From: an uncultured Eubacteriales bacterium | GTDB taxonomy: Bacteria > Bacillota > Clostridia > Christensenellales > CAG-138 | Length of the DNA stretch: 21,598 nucleotides | Direction: 5' to 3' | Assembly: GCA_900549955.1 (NCBI GenBank) | Contig: URQH01000020.1 | Span: 1-21,598 of the forward strand | Part shown: positions 15,144 through 21,598 of the stretch, in pieces | Numbering within the stretch: position 1 is the first letter of the stretch | Layout: every line of letters starts with the position of its first letter | Program-made: the position numbers and the translations under genes | The notes under the pieces: model-generated | What the model saw: the letters and a program-made list of their open reading frames with translations, nothing else | Database searches by the model: none | What the model was told of the DNA's origin: nothing

Positions 15144-15177
15144 GCGCTTTGCGGCTCGACCGCGAGGCGCTTTTTGT
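15144..15177 (+). terminator. Terminator of the ribbon-helix-helix gene
   Basis: An 11-bp stem (15144-15154 with 15160-15170, two wobbles), loop CTCGA, then five Ts, G, TTT. The following stretch to 15300 contains no gene that I can support. Confidence 0.75.
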
Positions 15178-15304
15178 TTGCAACCGGAACATCCGTGCCC
15201 TCGGCCTGGCGGGGGGATTTTGTTCGCGGCAGGGCTTGCCTTGCCGGGCAGCCGGCGCTTTTGTGTACGGGAGAGGTGGAGTGTGCGCCGGCGCTTTGGG
15301 GCGC

Positions 15305-15337
15305 AAAAAGGGGCGCGCGGCCTGGTGCCGCGCGCCC
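15305..15337 (-). terminator. Terminator of the PLP-enzyme gene (minus strand)
   Basis: A perfect 11-bp GC stem (15311-15321 with 15327-15337), loop of 5, followed on the minus strand by C and five Ts (complement of 15305-15309). It lies 27 nt past the stop at 15365. Confidence 0.88.
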
Positions 15338-15364
15338 GGTGTCTCGTCTGTGTTTTGCCTGTGC

Positions 15365-16837
15365 TTACAGGGATTTGAGCAGGCCGGTCGCCTCGTTGAA
15401 CTCGTCAATGAGCGCGTCGATGTCCTTGGCCTGGTCGTGCATGTCGGTCCAGTAGTGCTCGTCGTACCACTGCTGGTTGATCTCCTCGTAGGTCTTGCCC
15501 TGCTGCTCGACCCAGGTGTAGTACTTGAGGTTGTGGACGCGCTTGCGCGCCGGGTAGGTGAGCTCCTCCATCGCATCGGTGCGGACGCTGCGCAGATGGC
15601 CGGCATAGTCCGCGGCGGCCATGACGGGCGTGTATGCGCCGTCGGCCTCTTCGAGTTCCTTGATGCGGCTCTGGTACATGACGGCCGAGTCGGTGCCTAC
15701 GGTGGCGATCACGTCGTGCTCGGTCAGCTCGTAGTACTTGGCCATCTTGATGCAGCACAACAGGTTCGCAATGCCCGAAATGCCCAGCAGCGGCAGTTTT
15801 TTGACGAAGTCCGCCGGCACGCCGGCCTCCTCGACGAGGTATTTCTGCCCGACCGGGTCGTTGAACAGGCGCAGCAGCTTCTGGCTGTCTTCGTCGTCGA
15901 TGTCGATGACCATGTCGGTGTTCTTCACGTTGTGGATCCACGGCACGTGCTTGTCGCCAATGCCCTCGATGCGGTGCCCGCCGAAGCCGTTCTCGAGCAG
16001 CGTGGGGCACTGGAGCGCCTCGCCCACGGCCAGTTTGGCGTGCGGATACTGCTCTTTCAGGTAGTCGCCCGCGCTCATCGTGCCGGCGGAGCCGGAGGTG
16101 AAGCAGGCGCCCGCGAACCGGTCGCCCTCGCCGCGGATGGATTCGAACGCGTCCTGAATCGCCTTGCCGGTGACCTGGTAGTGCCAGATGCAGTTGCCCA
16201 TCTCCTCAAACTGGTTGAAGATGACCACGTCCTTGCGCGTCCTGCGCAGCTCCCAGGTCTTGTCAAAGATCTCCTTCACGTTGGACTCGCAGCCGGGGGT
16301 CGCAATGACCTCGCCCGCGATGTTGGACAGCCACTCAAAGCGCTCGCGGCTCATCTCGGCCGGCAGGATGGCGATGGAATCGCACGCCAGCAGCTTGGAG
16401 TTGAACGCGCCGCCGCGGCAGTAGTTGCCGGTGGAGGGCCAGACGGCCTTGTGGTAGGTGGGATCGAACTGACCGGTGACGAGCCGCGGCACGAGGCAGC
16501 CGAACGACGCGCCGACCTTGTGGCAGCCGGTCGGGAACCACTTGCCCGTGAGCAGGATGATGCGGGCCTTCACACCGGTGAGCGACTGCGGGATTTCGAT
16601 GAAATTCACGTCACCAAACGTGCCGCCCTTCTCCTTCGGCTCGTTGCGCCAGGTGATGCGGAACAGGTTGAGCGGGTTGAGGTCCCAAAGCCCCACGTTC
16701 TTGAGCTGTTCTTTGATTTTGTCGGGAATCAGGTCGGGATTGCGCATTTGCGCGAACGTCGGGATGATGATGCCCTTCTCGCGCGCCCGGTCGATGGTGC
16801 GTTTTAAACTGTCTCGATGGATGGTCAGATCGATCAT
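15365..16837 (-). CDS. Fold-type II PLP-dependent enzyme (cysteine synthase / tryptophan synthase beta-like)
   Basis: A 490-residue enzyme of the large beta family that includes cysteine synthase, threonine synthase and TrpB. Lys107, in F-P-T-G-C-H-K-V-G-A, is the likely Schiff-base lysine. P-S-T-G-N-Y (about 133-138) matches the substrate-carboxylate loop, and T-S-G-S-A-G-T resembles the phosphate-binding loop. The protein is longer than a cysteine synthase (about 310) because of an N-terminal extension of about 80 residues and a charged C-terminal tail with W-Y-D-E-H-Y-W. Homologues that I recall in Clostridia are annotated only as PLP-dependent proteins, so the reaction is open: beta-elimination or replacement, or amino acid breakdown. 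ATG 16837 has GGGAG 8 nt upstream; ATG 16852 would add five residues and overlaps that site. It stands alone with its own promoter and terminator. Confidence 0.85.
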   Translation of the reverse strand: MIDLTIHRDSLKRTIDRAREKGIIIPTFAQMRNPDLIPDKIKEQLKNVGLWDLNPLNLFRITWRNEPKEKGGTFGDVNFIEIPQSLTGVKARIILLTGKWFPTGCHKVGASFGCLVPRLVTGQFDPTYHKAVWPSTGNYCRGGAFNSKLLACDSIAILPAEMSRERFEWLSNIAGEVIATPGCESNVKEIFDKTWELRRTRKDVVIFNQFEEMGNCIWHYQVTGKAIQDAFESIRGEGDRFAGACFTSGSAGTMSAGDYLKEQYPHAKLAVGEALQCPTLLENGFGGHRIEGIGDKHVPWIHNVKNTDMVIDIDDEDSQKLLRLFNDPVGQKYLVEEAGVPADFVKKLPLLGISGIANLLCCIKMAKYYELTEHDVIATVGTDSAVMYQSRIKELEEADGAYTPVMAAADYAGHLRSVRTDAMEELTYPARKRVHNLKYYTWVEQQGKTYEEINQQWYDEHYWTDMHDQAKDIDALIDEFNEATGLLKSL

Positions 16838-16887
16838 TTGCTCAGCTCCCATTCTTATTTATTGTGGATACTTTCCGGCACAGATTA

Positions 16888-16916
16888 AGCATACACTGTT
16901 TGTCGCAGTTTGTAAA
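16888..16916 (-). promoter_or_regulatory. Promoter of the PLP-enzyme gene, overlapped by an inverted repeat
   Basis: On the minus strand: TTTACA (complement of 16911-16916), 17-nt spacer, TATGCT (complement of 16888-16893), start near 16881. The inverted repeat CTGTTT/AAACAG (16896-16901 and 16914-16919, 12 nt apart) covers the spacer and -35, where a repressor could act. Confidence 0.65.
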
Positions 16917-16955
16917 CAGAAAAACAAAAATAATTTTTGCGTACAAAAACAATTT

Positions 16956-18089
16956 TTAGTTTTCCGGGAACAGAGCCGCTTCCCCGCCCGCGGCGTACAG
17001 CGCGAGCAGCAGGTCGGCGGCCTCGCCATAGCTCTTGACGCCGCTCGGCTGGGCGTTGTATTTGAGGTAGCTGTCGTTCGCGTCGCTGGCCGCCTCCTGC
17101 GCCGGGCCCTCGAACGCGTCCCAGTAGGCGCTGTAGTCGGCGAGGTCGCGCCGCATGCCGTCCGAATAGCAGGCGTCGGCGATGGCAAAGTATCGCTCGG
17201 CGCCGGCGGCATAGAGCGCGTTGGCGCAGCGGATCAGCGCGAGCATGGCGCCGGAATAGCGCACCGCGGGCGCCTCCGCGCGCATGCAGGCGAGGAAGGC
17301 CACAAAGTCCGCCTCGTTTTCCGAGGCCAGGCCCAGCTGGTGCGCCGTCTCGTGCGCCGCGCTGTGGAACAGCAGCAGCGGCGGCTGGTCCACATTCACG
17401 TTGGCCTCCGCCGTCAGGCCGATGTAGATGCCGGAGATGCCGAGCCAGCTCAGCCCGCGCGAACAGGTTACGCGCTTGACGCGCGAGACGCTGCCGGCAA
17501 ACGTGCCGTCTGCCTCTGCGAGCGCGGCATAGGCCGCCGGCACCGCGTCGAAGCCGGCGTCCACGTCGGCGGCGAACACGCCGTCGGCGTCCTCCTCCAC
17601 CTGCTCGCGCAGCGCGGCGGCGTGGCGGGCGAGGCACTCCGTGAGCGCCGCCAGCTCCTCCACCGGGCGCGCTTCCACGGACAGGCCCATCCGCTCGGAC
17701 AGCGGCTCCCGGAAATAGAGCAGCCCCCAAGTGGCGTAAAACAGGTTCACCAGCACGCCGCCCAGGATGCAGAGCGAGAGCAGTGTGGAGAAAAAGCGGG
17801 TGGCGGGGATGCGGTGGGCCAGCGCGCGCACGCCCTGCACCGCGATGAGCAGCGGCACGCCGGCTGCGAGCGCATAGAGCAGGAATTCCGCAAGCGAAAA
17901 GGGGAACCAGCCGGTGAGCGCCGTCAGCGCGGCGCGGATGGCGGGGTAGATGGCGGGGACATACACCTGTTCCACCCATGCGCTCTGCGCGGCGAACAGG
18001 CGCGGCAGCAGCAGGCCGAGCGGGAGGAGCAGCAGCCACGGCAGGCGCAGGAGCAGGGAACGGCAGGACGGCGGGATGGGATGTTTCAT
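16956..18089 (-). CDS. DUF3810-like membrane protein with HExxH metallopeptidase motif
   Basis: A 377-residue protein with about three hydrophobic segments in the first 125 residues (Leu-rich one near 10-30, then A-L-A-A-G-V-P-L-L-I, then L-S-L-C-I-L-G-G-V-L-V), followed by a large domain probably outside the membrane. That domain holds H-E-T-A-H (246-250) and N-E-A-D-F (E259), the HExxH-x8-E arrangement of zinc metallopeptidases. Preceding P-L-L-L-F-H-S-A and following F-V-A-F-L-A fit what I recall of DUF3810 proteins, whose substrate is unknown. ATG 18089 is chosen because the hydrophobic leader starts there and a -10 element lies 7 nt upstream; the open frame continues further upstream only as a shadow of the divergent gene. 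There is no ribosome binding site, so the message may be leaderless. Confidence 0.75.
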   Translation of the reverse strand: MKHPIPPSCRSLLLRLPWLLLLPLGLLLPRLFAAQSAWVEQVYVPAIYPAIRAALTALTGWFPFSLAEFLLYALAAGVPLLIAVQGVRALAHRIPATRFFSTLLSLCILGGVLVNLFYATWGLLYFREPLSERMGLSVEARPVEELAALTECLARHAAALREQVEEDADGVFAADVDAGFDAVPAAYAALAEADGTFAGSVSRVKRVTCSRGLSWLGISGIYIGLTAEANVNVDQPPLLLFHSAAHETAHQLGLASENEADFVAFLACMRAEAPAVRYSGAMLALIRCANALYAAGAERYFAIADACYSDGMRRDLADYSAYWDAFEGPAQEAASDANDSYLKYNAQPSGVKSYGEAADLLLALYAAGGEAALFPEN

Positions 18090-18096
18090 GTGGGAT

Positions 18097-18105
18097 ATGA
18101 TACCA
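18097..18105 (-). promoter_or_regulatory. Extended -10 promoter of the HExxH membrane-protein gene
   Basis: On the minus strand TGG TATCAT, 7 nt before ATG 18089; the predicted transcript start is within a base of the start codon. No -35 match. It faces the 18121 promoter back to back. Confidence 0.55.
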
Positions 18106-18120
18106 TAAAATGCGCGGACG

Positions 18121-18129
18121 TGGTATACT
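18121..18129 (+). promoter_or_regulatory. Extended -10 promoter of the TIM-barrel gene
   Basis: TGG TATACT with no -35 match at 16-18 nt. Its ATACCA/TGGTAT symmetry with the minus-strand promoter at 18097-18105 makes an inverted repeat across the divergent region. The leader would run from about 18136. Confidence 0.6.
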
Positions 18130-18145
18130 ATAGCATATTTTGCCT

Positions 18146-18164
18146 GCGTCCCCGGCCGGGACGC
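18146..18164 (+). other. Hairpin in the 5' leader of the TIM-barrel gene
   Basis: A perfect 7-bp stem (18146-18152 with 18158-18164), loop CGGCC, ending immediately before the GAGAGGGG ribosome binding site. It could modulate access of ribosomes or protect the 5' end. Confidence 0.5.
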
Positions 18165-18179
18165 GAGAGGGGGATGCCT

Positions 18180-18989
18180 GTGCAGATCGGGATGTCCACG
18201 GCCAGCTATTTCAACCGCATGCCCATCGAGGACACCGTGGGCGATATCGGCGCGCACGGCGTGCCGCTGTGCGAGCTGTTCCTCAACACGTTTTCCGAGT
18301 ATGAGCCGGCGTTCGTCGACCGGCTGGCGGACCGCCTGGCCGGGGCCGGGGTGACGGCCTACAGCGTCCACCCGATGAGCACGCAGTTTGAGCCGCAGCT
18401 GTTTTCGCTGCACCCGCGCCAGCGCGCGGACGCGCTCCGGATCTATGAGCGCGTGCTGCAGGCGGCCGGGCGGCTGGGGGCGCGGTGCTATGTGATGCAC
18501 GGCGCGGCGACGCTTGCGGGGGCGGCCAAGAACCTGCAGATGGAGCGAATCGCGCCCATCTTCGCTGAGCTCAACGACATGGCGGCGGGGTATGGCGTGA
18601 CGCTGGCGCTCGAGAACGTGAGCTGGTGCGTGTTTGCGTCTCCCGCGTTCGGCCGGGAGCTGCGGGAGCGCACGGGCGACAAGCTGCACTTCACGCTCGA
18701 CGTCAAGCAGGCCGTGCGCAGCGGATATGCGCCGGCGGCATATCTCGAGGCGGTGGGCGACCGGCTGGTGAACGTGCACCTGTGCGACTATGCCGCGCGG
18801 GAGGACGGCGGATACGTCTGGCGCATGCCGGGGCAGGGCGCGTGCGACTTTGCCGCGCTCGCGCAGGCGCTGCGCGCGCATGGCTATGCCGGCCCGGCGT
18901 TTGTGGAGGTCTACAGCGATATGTACCGGGAGTTGGACGCGCTGTTTGAAAGCCGCGCGTATTGCGAGGCGCAGATGGGGCGGGCGTAG
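18180..18989 (+). CDS. Sugar phosphate isomerase/epimerase-like TIM-barrel protein
   Basis: A member of the xylose isomerase-like/AP endonuclease 2 superfamily, 269 residues. The expected metal-binding residues at barrel strand ends are present: E145 (A-L-E-N-V), D174 (T-L-D-V-K), H200 with D203 (V-H-L-C-D-Y) and E243 (F-V-E-V-Y). H-P-M-S and V-M-H-G-A fit earlier strands. Members epimerise or isomerise sugars and inositols, or cut damaged DNA; an epimerase is more likely here, but the substrate is unknown. GTG 18180 gives the usual M-x-I-G-x-S beginning and lies 7 nt from GAGAGGGG; ATG 18174, 6 nt upstream, almost touches that site. It is divergent from the HExxH gene and its stop is 7 nt from that of the convergent lipoprotein gene. 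Confidence 0.85.
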   Translation: MQIGMSTASYFNRMPIEDTVGDIGAHGVPLCELFLNTFSEYEPAFVDRLADRLAGAGVTAYSVHPMSTQFEPQLFSLHPRQRADALRIYERVLQAAGRLGARCYVMHGAATLAGAAKNLQMERIAPIFAELNDMAAGYGVTLALENVSWCVFASPAFGRELRERTGDKLHFTLDVKQAVRSGYAPAAYLEAVGDRLVNVHLCDYAAREDGGYVWRMPGQGACDFAALAQALRAHGYAGPAFVEVYSDMYRELDALFESRAYCEAQMGRA

Positions 18990-18996
18990 GCGCGCG

Positions 18997-19482
18997 TCAG
19001 CCGGCCTGGAATTGCCGGATCAGCGCGGCTGCCCAGTCGGACGGCGGCGCCTCGACGAGCACGAACGGCGCGTCGCCCATGCTCCCGTCGTCCGGGAACA
19101 GATAGACGCGCGGCCCGTCGCGCACTTCCCCGCTGCGGAGCGTGACGTGGAACAGCGCGTAGGGATAGTAGCCGTCGCAATAGGCCAGCACGGTCGCCTC
19201 GCTCCACGGCGCTTCTGCTTCGCCGGACTGCGATTGCGGGGCATATGGCAGTTCGATGGCGCCGGTTTGCCCGTCGCTGTCCGTCGTGTAACGGCCGCCC
19301 GTCTCCGCAATGACCACGGTCGCGCCCGGCAGCGGCGCTTCCGTGCGGCCGTCCACCACCTGCACGTCCAGCGCGCACATCGTGTCTGCGACGGCCGGTT
19401 CTCCGGGCGGCGCGCCGCACAGCAGGAAGCAGGCGCAGCAGAGCGCGCTGACGAGCAGCAGGGCCGGAAAGGTTTTGCGCAT
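18997..19482 (-). CDS. Secreted or lipid-anchored protein with carboxypeptidase-regulatory-like (beta-sandwich) domain
   Basis: A 161-residue protein of unknown role. It has a basic start (M-R-K), a hydrophobic Ala/Leu/Cys core to about residue 22, and several Cys (C-C-A-C, L-L-C-G), so it is exported. None gives a perfect lipobox, so lipidation is uncertain. Then comes a transthyretin/CarboxypepD-reg-like segment: L-D-V-Q-V-V-D, P-L-P-G-A-T-V-V-I, T-D-S-D-G-Q-T-G, a pattern common in extracellular protein-interaction domains. The C-terminal part (S-D-W-A-A-A-L-I-R-Q-F) is helical. ATG 19482 has only a weak G-G-T-G-A-T-G site 4 nt upstream, and its -10 element lies 16 nt away, so the leader is very short. 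Divergent from pgi. Confidence 0.7.
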   Translation of the reverse strand: MRKTFPALLLVSALCCACFLLCGAPPGEPAVADTMCALDVQVVDGRTEAPLPGATVVIAETGGRYTTDSDGQTGAIELPYAPQSQSGEAEAPWSEATVLAYCDGYYPYALFHVTLRSGEVRDGPRVYLFPDDGSMGDAPFVLVEAPPSDWAAALIRQFQAG

Positions 19483-19498
19483 TCTTCATCACCGGTTC

Positions 19499-19504
19499 AG
19501 TATA
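19499..19504 (-). promoter_or_regulatory. -10 element of the secreted-protein gene
   Basis: TATACT on the minus strand (complement of 19499-19504), 16 nt before ATG 19482, with no clear -35. It lies next to the pgi promoter, so the two divergent promoters probably influence each other. Confidence 0.45.
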
Positions 19505-19507
19505 TGA

Positions 19508-19537
19508 TTGTTCATTTGGCAAATTGCGTGGTATAAT
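19508..19537 (+). promoter_or_regulatory. pgi promoter
   Basis: Perfect -10 TATAAT (19532-19537) preceded by TGG (extended -10), with a weak TTGTTC at 19508-19513 spaced 18 nt. Start near 19544, leaving a leader of about 27 nt with GGGAGG. Confidence 0.8.
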
Positions 19538-19570
19538 ACCGGCGAAAACAAAGTAATGGGAGGCTTGGAT

Positions 19571-21004
19571 ATGACGACAGGCAAACGATATGCAGACCCG
19601 GCATGGCGCGACGCCATGCGCGTACGCGTGGACTACAACAACATGATGCAGGACCGCCTGGGCGACCGCGGCATTGCGGACGCGGAGATCGACGCGCTCC
19701 TGCCGAAGCTGGCGGCCGCGGCGGACGCCATGGAGGCCGGGCGCGGCAACATGAAGTGGCGCGAACTGCCGTACAACCAGGAGCAGGTCGTGGCAAAGAT
19801 CGAGGCCGTGGCAGAGCGGGTGCGCGAGCAATTCGACGCGTTTGTCGTGCTCGGCATCGGCGGCAGCGCGCTCGGCCCGATCGCGGTGCACCAGGCGCTC
19901 TGCCACCTCAGGTACAACGAGCTGCCGCGGGACAGGCGCGGCGGCCCGCGCCTCTATGTGGAGGACAACGTCGACCCGGAGCGCATGGCGGCGCTGCTGG
20001 ATGTGATCGACGTCGAAAAGACCATGTTCAACGTCATCACGAAGTCCGGCGGCACGTCGGAGACCATGTCGCAGCTGCTGATCGTCACGGACCTGCTCCA
20101 CGCCCGGCTGGGCGAGGACATCTCCTCCCACCTGATCGCCACGACCGACGCGGTGAAGGGCAATCTCGTCAAGATCGCCGCGCGGGAAAAGCTGACCACG
20201 TTCGTCGTGCCGGACGGCGTGGGCGGCCGGTTTTCGGAGCTGTGCCCGGTGGGGCTGCTGGCGGCGGCGGTGTGCGGCATCGACATCCGCGAGCTGCTCG
20301 CCGGCGCGGCCTACATGGACGGGCTGTGCGCCGCGCGCAACGTGCGCAAAAACCCGGCCTACCTGCTGGCCACGTTGCAATACCTGGCCATGCGCCGCGG
20401 CTGCAACATCAGCGTGCTGATGCCGTATGCCGACTCGCTCAAGTACATGGCCGACTGGTACGCCCAGCTCTGGGCGGAGTCGCTCGGCAAGCGCGTGGGG
20501 CGCGACGGCAGCACCGTGCATGCAGGGCAGACGCCCGTCAAGGCGCTGGGCGTGACGGACCAGCATTCGCAGGTGCAGCTGTACACCGAGGGGCCGTTTG
20601 ACAAGGTCATCACGTTCCTCGGCGTAGACCGCTACCGCACCGAGACGAAGATCCCGGAGGGCTATCGGGATATTCCGGACGTGTCGTTCCTCTCCGGCCA
20701 CACGCAGAACGAGCTGATCCGCGCGGAGCAGTCCGCCACGGAGTACGCCGTGATGAAGAGCGGGCACCTGTCGCACACGATCACGCTGCCGGAGGTGAAC
20801 GCCTTCACCGTGGGGCAGCTGCTGTACCTGTTCGAGGTCATGACCGCATTTGCCGGCGAGCTGCTGGACATCAACGCGTTCGACCAGCCCGGCGTGGAGG
20901 AGGGCAAGAACGCCACCTATGCGCTGCTGGGCAAGCCGGGATATGACGCCAAGCGCGCGGAGCTGGAGGCGCAGCCGAAACCGCAGGCGCGCTACACGGT
21001 CTGA
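19571..21004 (+). CDS. pgi: Glucose-6-phosphate isomerase
   Basis: Interconverts glucose 6-phosphate and fructose 6-phosphate in glycolysis and gluconeogenesis; cytoplasmic. At 477 residues it is of the shorter bacterial type. The sugar-phosphate loop S-G-G-T-S-E-T lies at 159-165 after G-I-G-G-S-A-L-G, the active-site Glu candidate is E223 (G-R-F-S-E-L), and the second family signature ends with K446 (D-Q-P-G-V-E-E-G-K). ATG 19571 is 7 nt after GGGAGG (19558-19563); the in-frame ATG 19556 lies before that site. It is transcribed from its own promoter, divergent from a secreted-protein gene. The acetyltransferase frame starts 4 nt after its stop, so the two are likely co-transcribed. Confidence 0.95.
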   Translation: MTTGKRYADPAWRDAMRVRVDYNNMMQDRLGDRGIADAEIDALLPKLAAAADAMEAGRGNMKWRELPYNQEQVVAKIEAVAERVREQFDAFVVLGIGGSALGPIAVHQALCHLRYNELPRDRRGGPRLYVEDNVDPERMAALLDVIDVEKTMFNVITKSGGTSETMSQLLIVTDLLHARLGEDISSHLIATTDAVKGNLVKIAAREKLTTFVVPDGVGGRFSELCPVGLLAAAVCGIDIRELLAGAAYMDGLCAARNVRKNPAYLLATLQYLAMRRGCNISVLMPYADSLKYMADWYAQLWAESLGKRVGRDGSTVHAGQTPVKALGVTDQHSQVQLYTEGPFDKVITFLGVDRYRTETKIPEGYRDIPDVSFLSGHTQNELIRAEQSATEYAVMKSGHLSHTITLPEVNAFTVGQLLYLFEVMTAFAGELLDINAFDQPGVEEGKNATYALLGKPGYDAKRAELEAQPKPQARYTV

Positions 21005-21008
21005 GCCC

Positions 21009-21598
21009 ATGGTGCGGGTCAGGACGCTGACACAGGCGGACAGACGGGCCGCGCTTGCCCTCTGGCAGGCGCGGTTTTCGGACACGGACCCGTTTTGCGG
21101 CTGGTATTTTCAGGAGCGGTTTACGCCCGCGCTGTCGGCCGGGCTGTTCGAAGACGGGCGTCTGCGGAGCATGGCGCTTGGCCGGCCGGTCACGCTGCGG
21201 GACGGCGGGGCGCTTCCCGCGGTGCTGGTGGCGGGCGTGTCCACCGAGGTGGGATTTGAGCGGCGCGGATACATGAAACGCGCCATGGCGCGCGTGGAGA
21301 CGCTGGCCGCGCAGGCCGGCGCGCGGCTGCTCGTGCTCCGGCCGGTCGATCCGGCCATCTACCTGCCGCTCGGCTTTTTGCCGTATTCGGCCGTTTGCTT
21401 CGCGTTTGGCACGGGCGAGGCGGAGGCCGCGCCCGTCGCGCCGCGTGCCTGCGACCCGGCGGCGCTGCTGGCGTGCTATGCGGCGGCCACGCAGGGACTG
21501 GCGGTCTGCCAGTACAGGCGCGAGGCGGACATGGCCGCGCGGCTGCGGGACGTGGAGAGCGACGGGGGCGTGTGCGTCGCGCTGGAGGGCGCGCGGGC
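21009..21598 (+). CDS. GNAT family N-acetyltransferase, partial (runs off the window end)
   Basis: Open frame of 196 codons with no stop before the window ends. The first 130 residues resemble GNAT proteins of the Eis-like kind: a short N-terminal helix (T-L-T-Q-A-D-R-R-A-A-L), W-Y-F-Q-E-R-F, strand V-L-V-A-G-V-S-T, and the acetyl-CoA loop G-F-E-R-R-G-Y-M-K-R-A-M in place of the usual R-x-x-G-x-G/A, then helix and L-L-V-L-R-P-V-D and Y-L-P-L-G-F. The part from about residue 145 may open a second domain. ATG 21009 is 4 nt after the pgi stop and has no ribosome binding site, so it probably depends on translational coupling; GTG 21012 is possible. The substrate is unknown. Confidence 0.7.
   Translation, partial: MVRVRTLTQADRRAALALWQARFSDTDPFCGWYFQERFTPALSAGLFEDGRLRSMALGRPVTLRDGGALPAVLVAGVSTEVGFERRGYMKRAMARVETLAAQAGARLLVLRPVDPAIYLPLGFLPYSAVCFAFGTGEAEAAPVAPRACDPAALLACYAAATQGLAVCQYRREADMAARLRDVESDGGVCVALEGAR

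Noticed and set aside
15149..16807. 552-codon plus-strand frame opposite the PLP enzyme
   Set aside because: Crosses two terminators and is antisense to a clearly conserved enzyme.
16920..16958. A/T inverted runs after the HExxH gene considered as a terminator
   Set aside because: No GC stem; the A and T runs pair only loosely.
16476..18179. Plus-strand frame extending the TIM-barrel protein far upstream
   Set aside because: The upstream part is antisense to the PLP and HExxH genes; the real start lies after the promoter at 18121 and the GAGAGGGG site.

Overview
The window looks like chromosomal DNA from a GC-rich Clostridia-type Firmicute (Oscillospiraceae/Christensenellales-like). The basis is strong AGGAGG-type ribosome binding sites, Gram-positive lipoproteins, a tig-clpP-clpX block closest to Firmicute homologues, and very high G/C at third codon positions. 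No rRNA, tRNA, insertion sequence or CRISPR array was seen. GC-rich codon use leaves long open frames opposite or beside nearly every gene; these were treated as shadows.

Layout. (1) 1-1969: a collagen-like (Gly-X-Thr repeat) surface protein with a BclA-like C-terminal domain, whose reading frame is broken just after its apparent start, followed by a GT-A glycosyltransferase with a TPR tail; together they resemble a glycosylated spore-surface filament module. (2) 2121-3840: promoter, a leader with an 18-bp tandem repeat, three tandem paralogous small membrane proteins of a family I do not recognise, and a terminator. One paralogue is clearly frameshifted (C5 tract) and another probably is. 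(3) 3867-7290: promoter, trigger factor, ClpP, ClpX, terminator: the protein-folding and proteolysis block. (4) 7400-8341: a lipoprotein with a Pro-Thr stalk and a type-1 periplasmic-binding-protein-like domain. (5) 8491-10834: a textbook promoter driving a polar amino acid ABC importer (permease, ATPase, binding lipoprotein). (6) 10973-14460: a heterodimeric ABC exporter with one degenerate and one canonical ATP site. (7) 14520-15177: a small AT-richer islet with divergent genes for a zinc-ribbon protein and an Arc/CopG-like ribbon-helix-helix protein around 11-bp phased repeats. (8) 15305-16916 (minus): a fold-type-II PLP enzyme with its own promoter and terminator. (9) 16956-18089 (minus): a DUF3810-like membrane protein with an HExxH motif, divergent from a xylose-isomerase-like TIM-barrel protein (18180-18989). 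(10) 18997-19482 (minus): a secreted or lipoprotein with a carboxypeptidase-regulatory-like fold, divergent from glucose-6-phosphate isomerase (19571-21004), which is followed by a GNAT acetyltransferase cut by the window end.

The points most worth a second look are the tandem membrane-protein family, the clustering of frame disruptions in the first 3.5 kb while the remaining 18 kb is clean, three genes that look leaderless (extended -10 'TGG' element 6-9 nt before the start codon, no ribosome binding site), and the phased repeats between the zinc-ribbon and ribbon-helix-helix genes. All functional calls come from reading the sequence and from family knowledge; no database search was possible.
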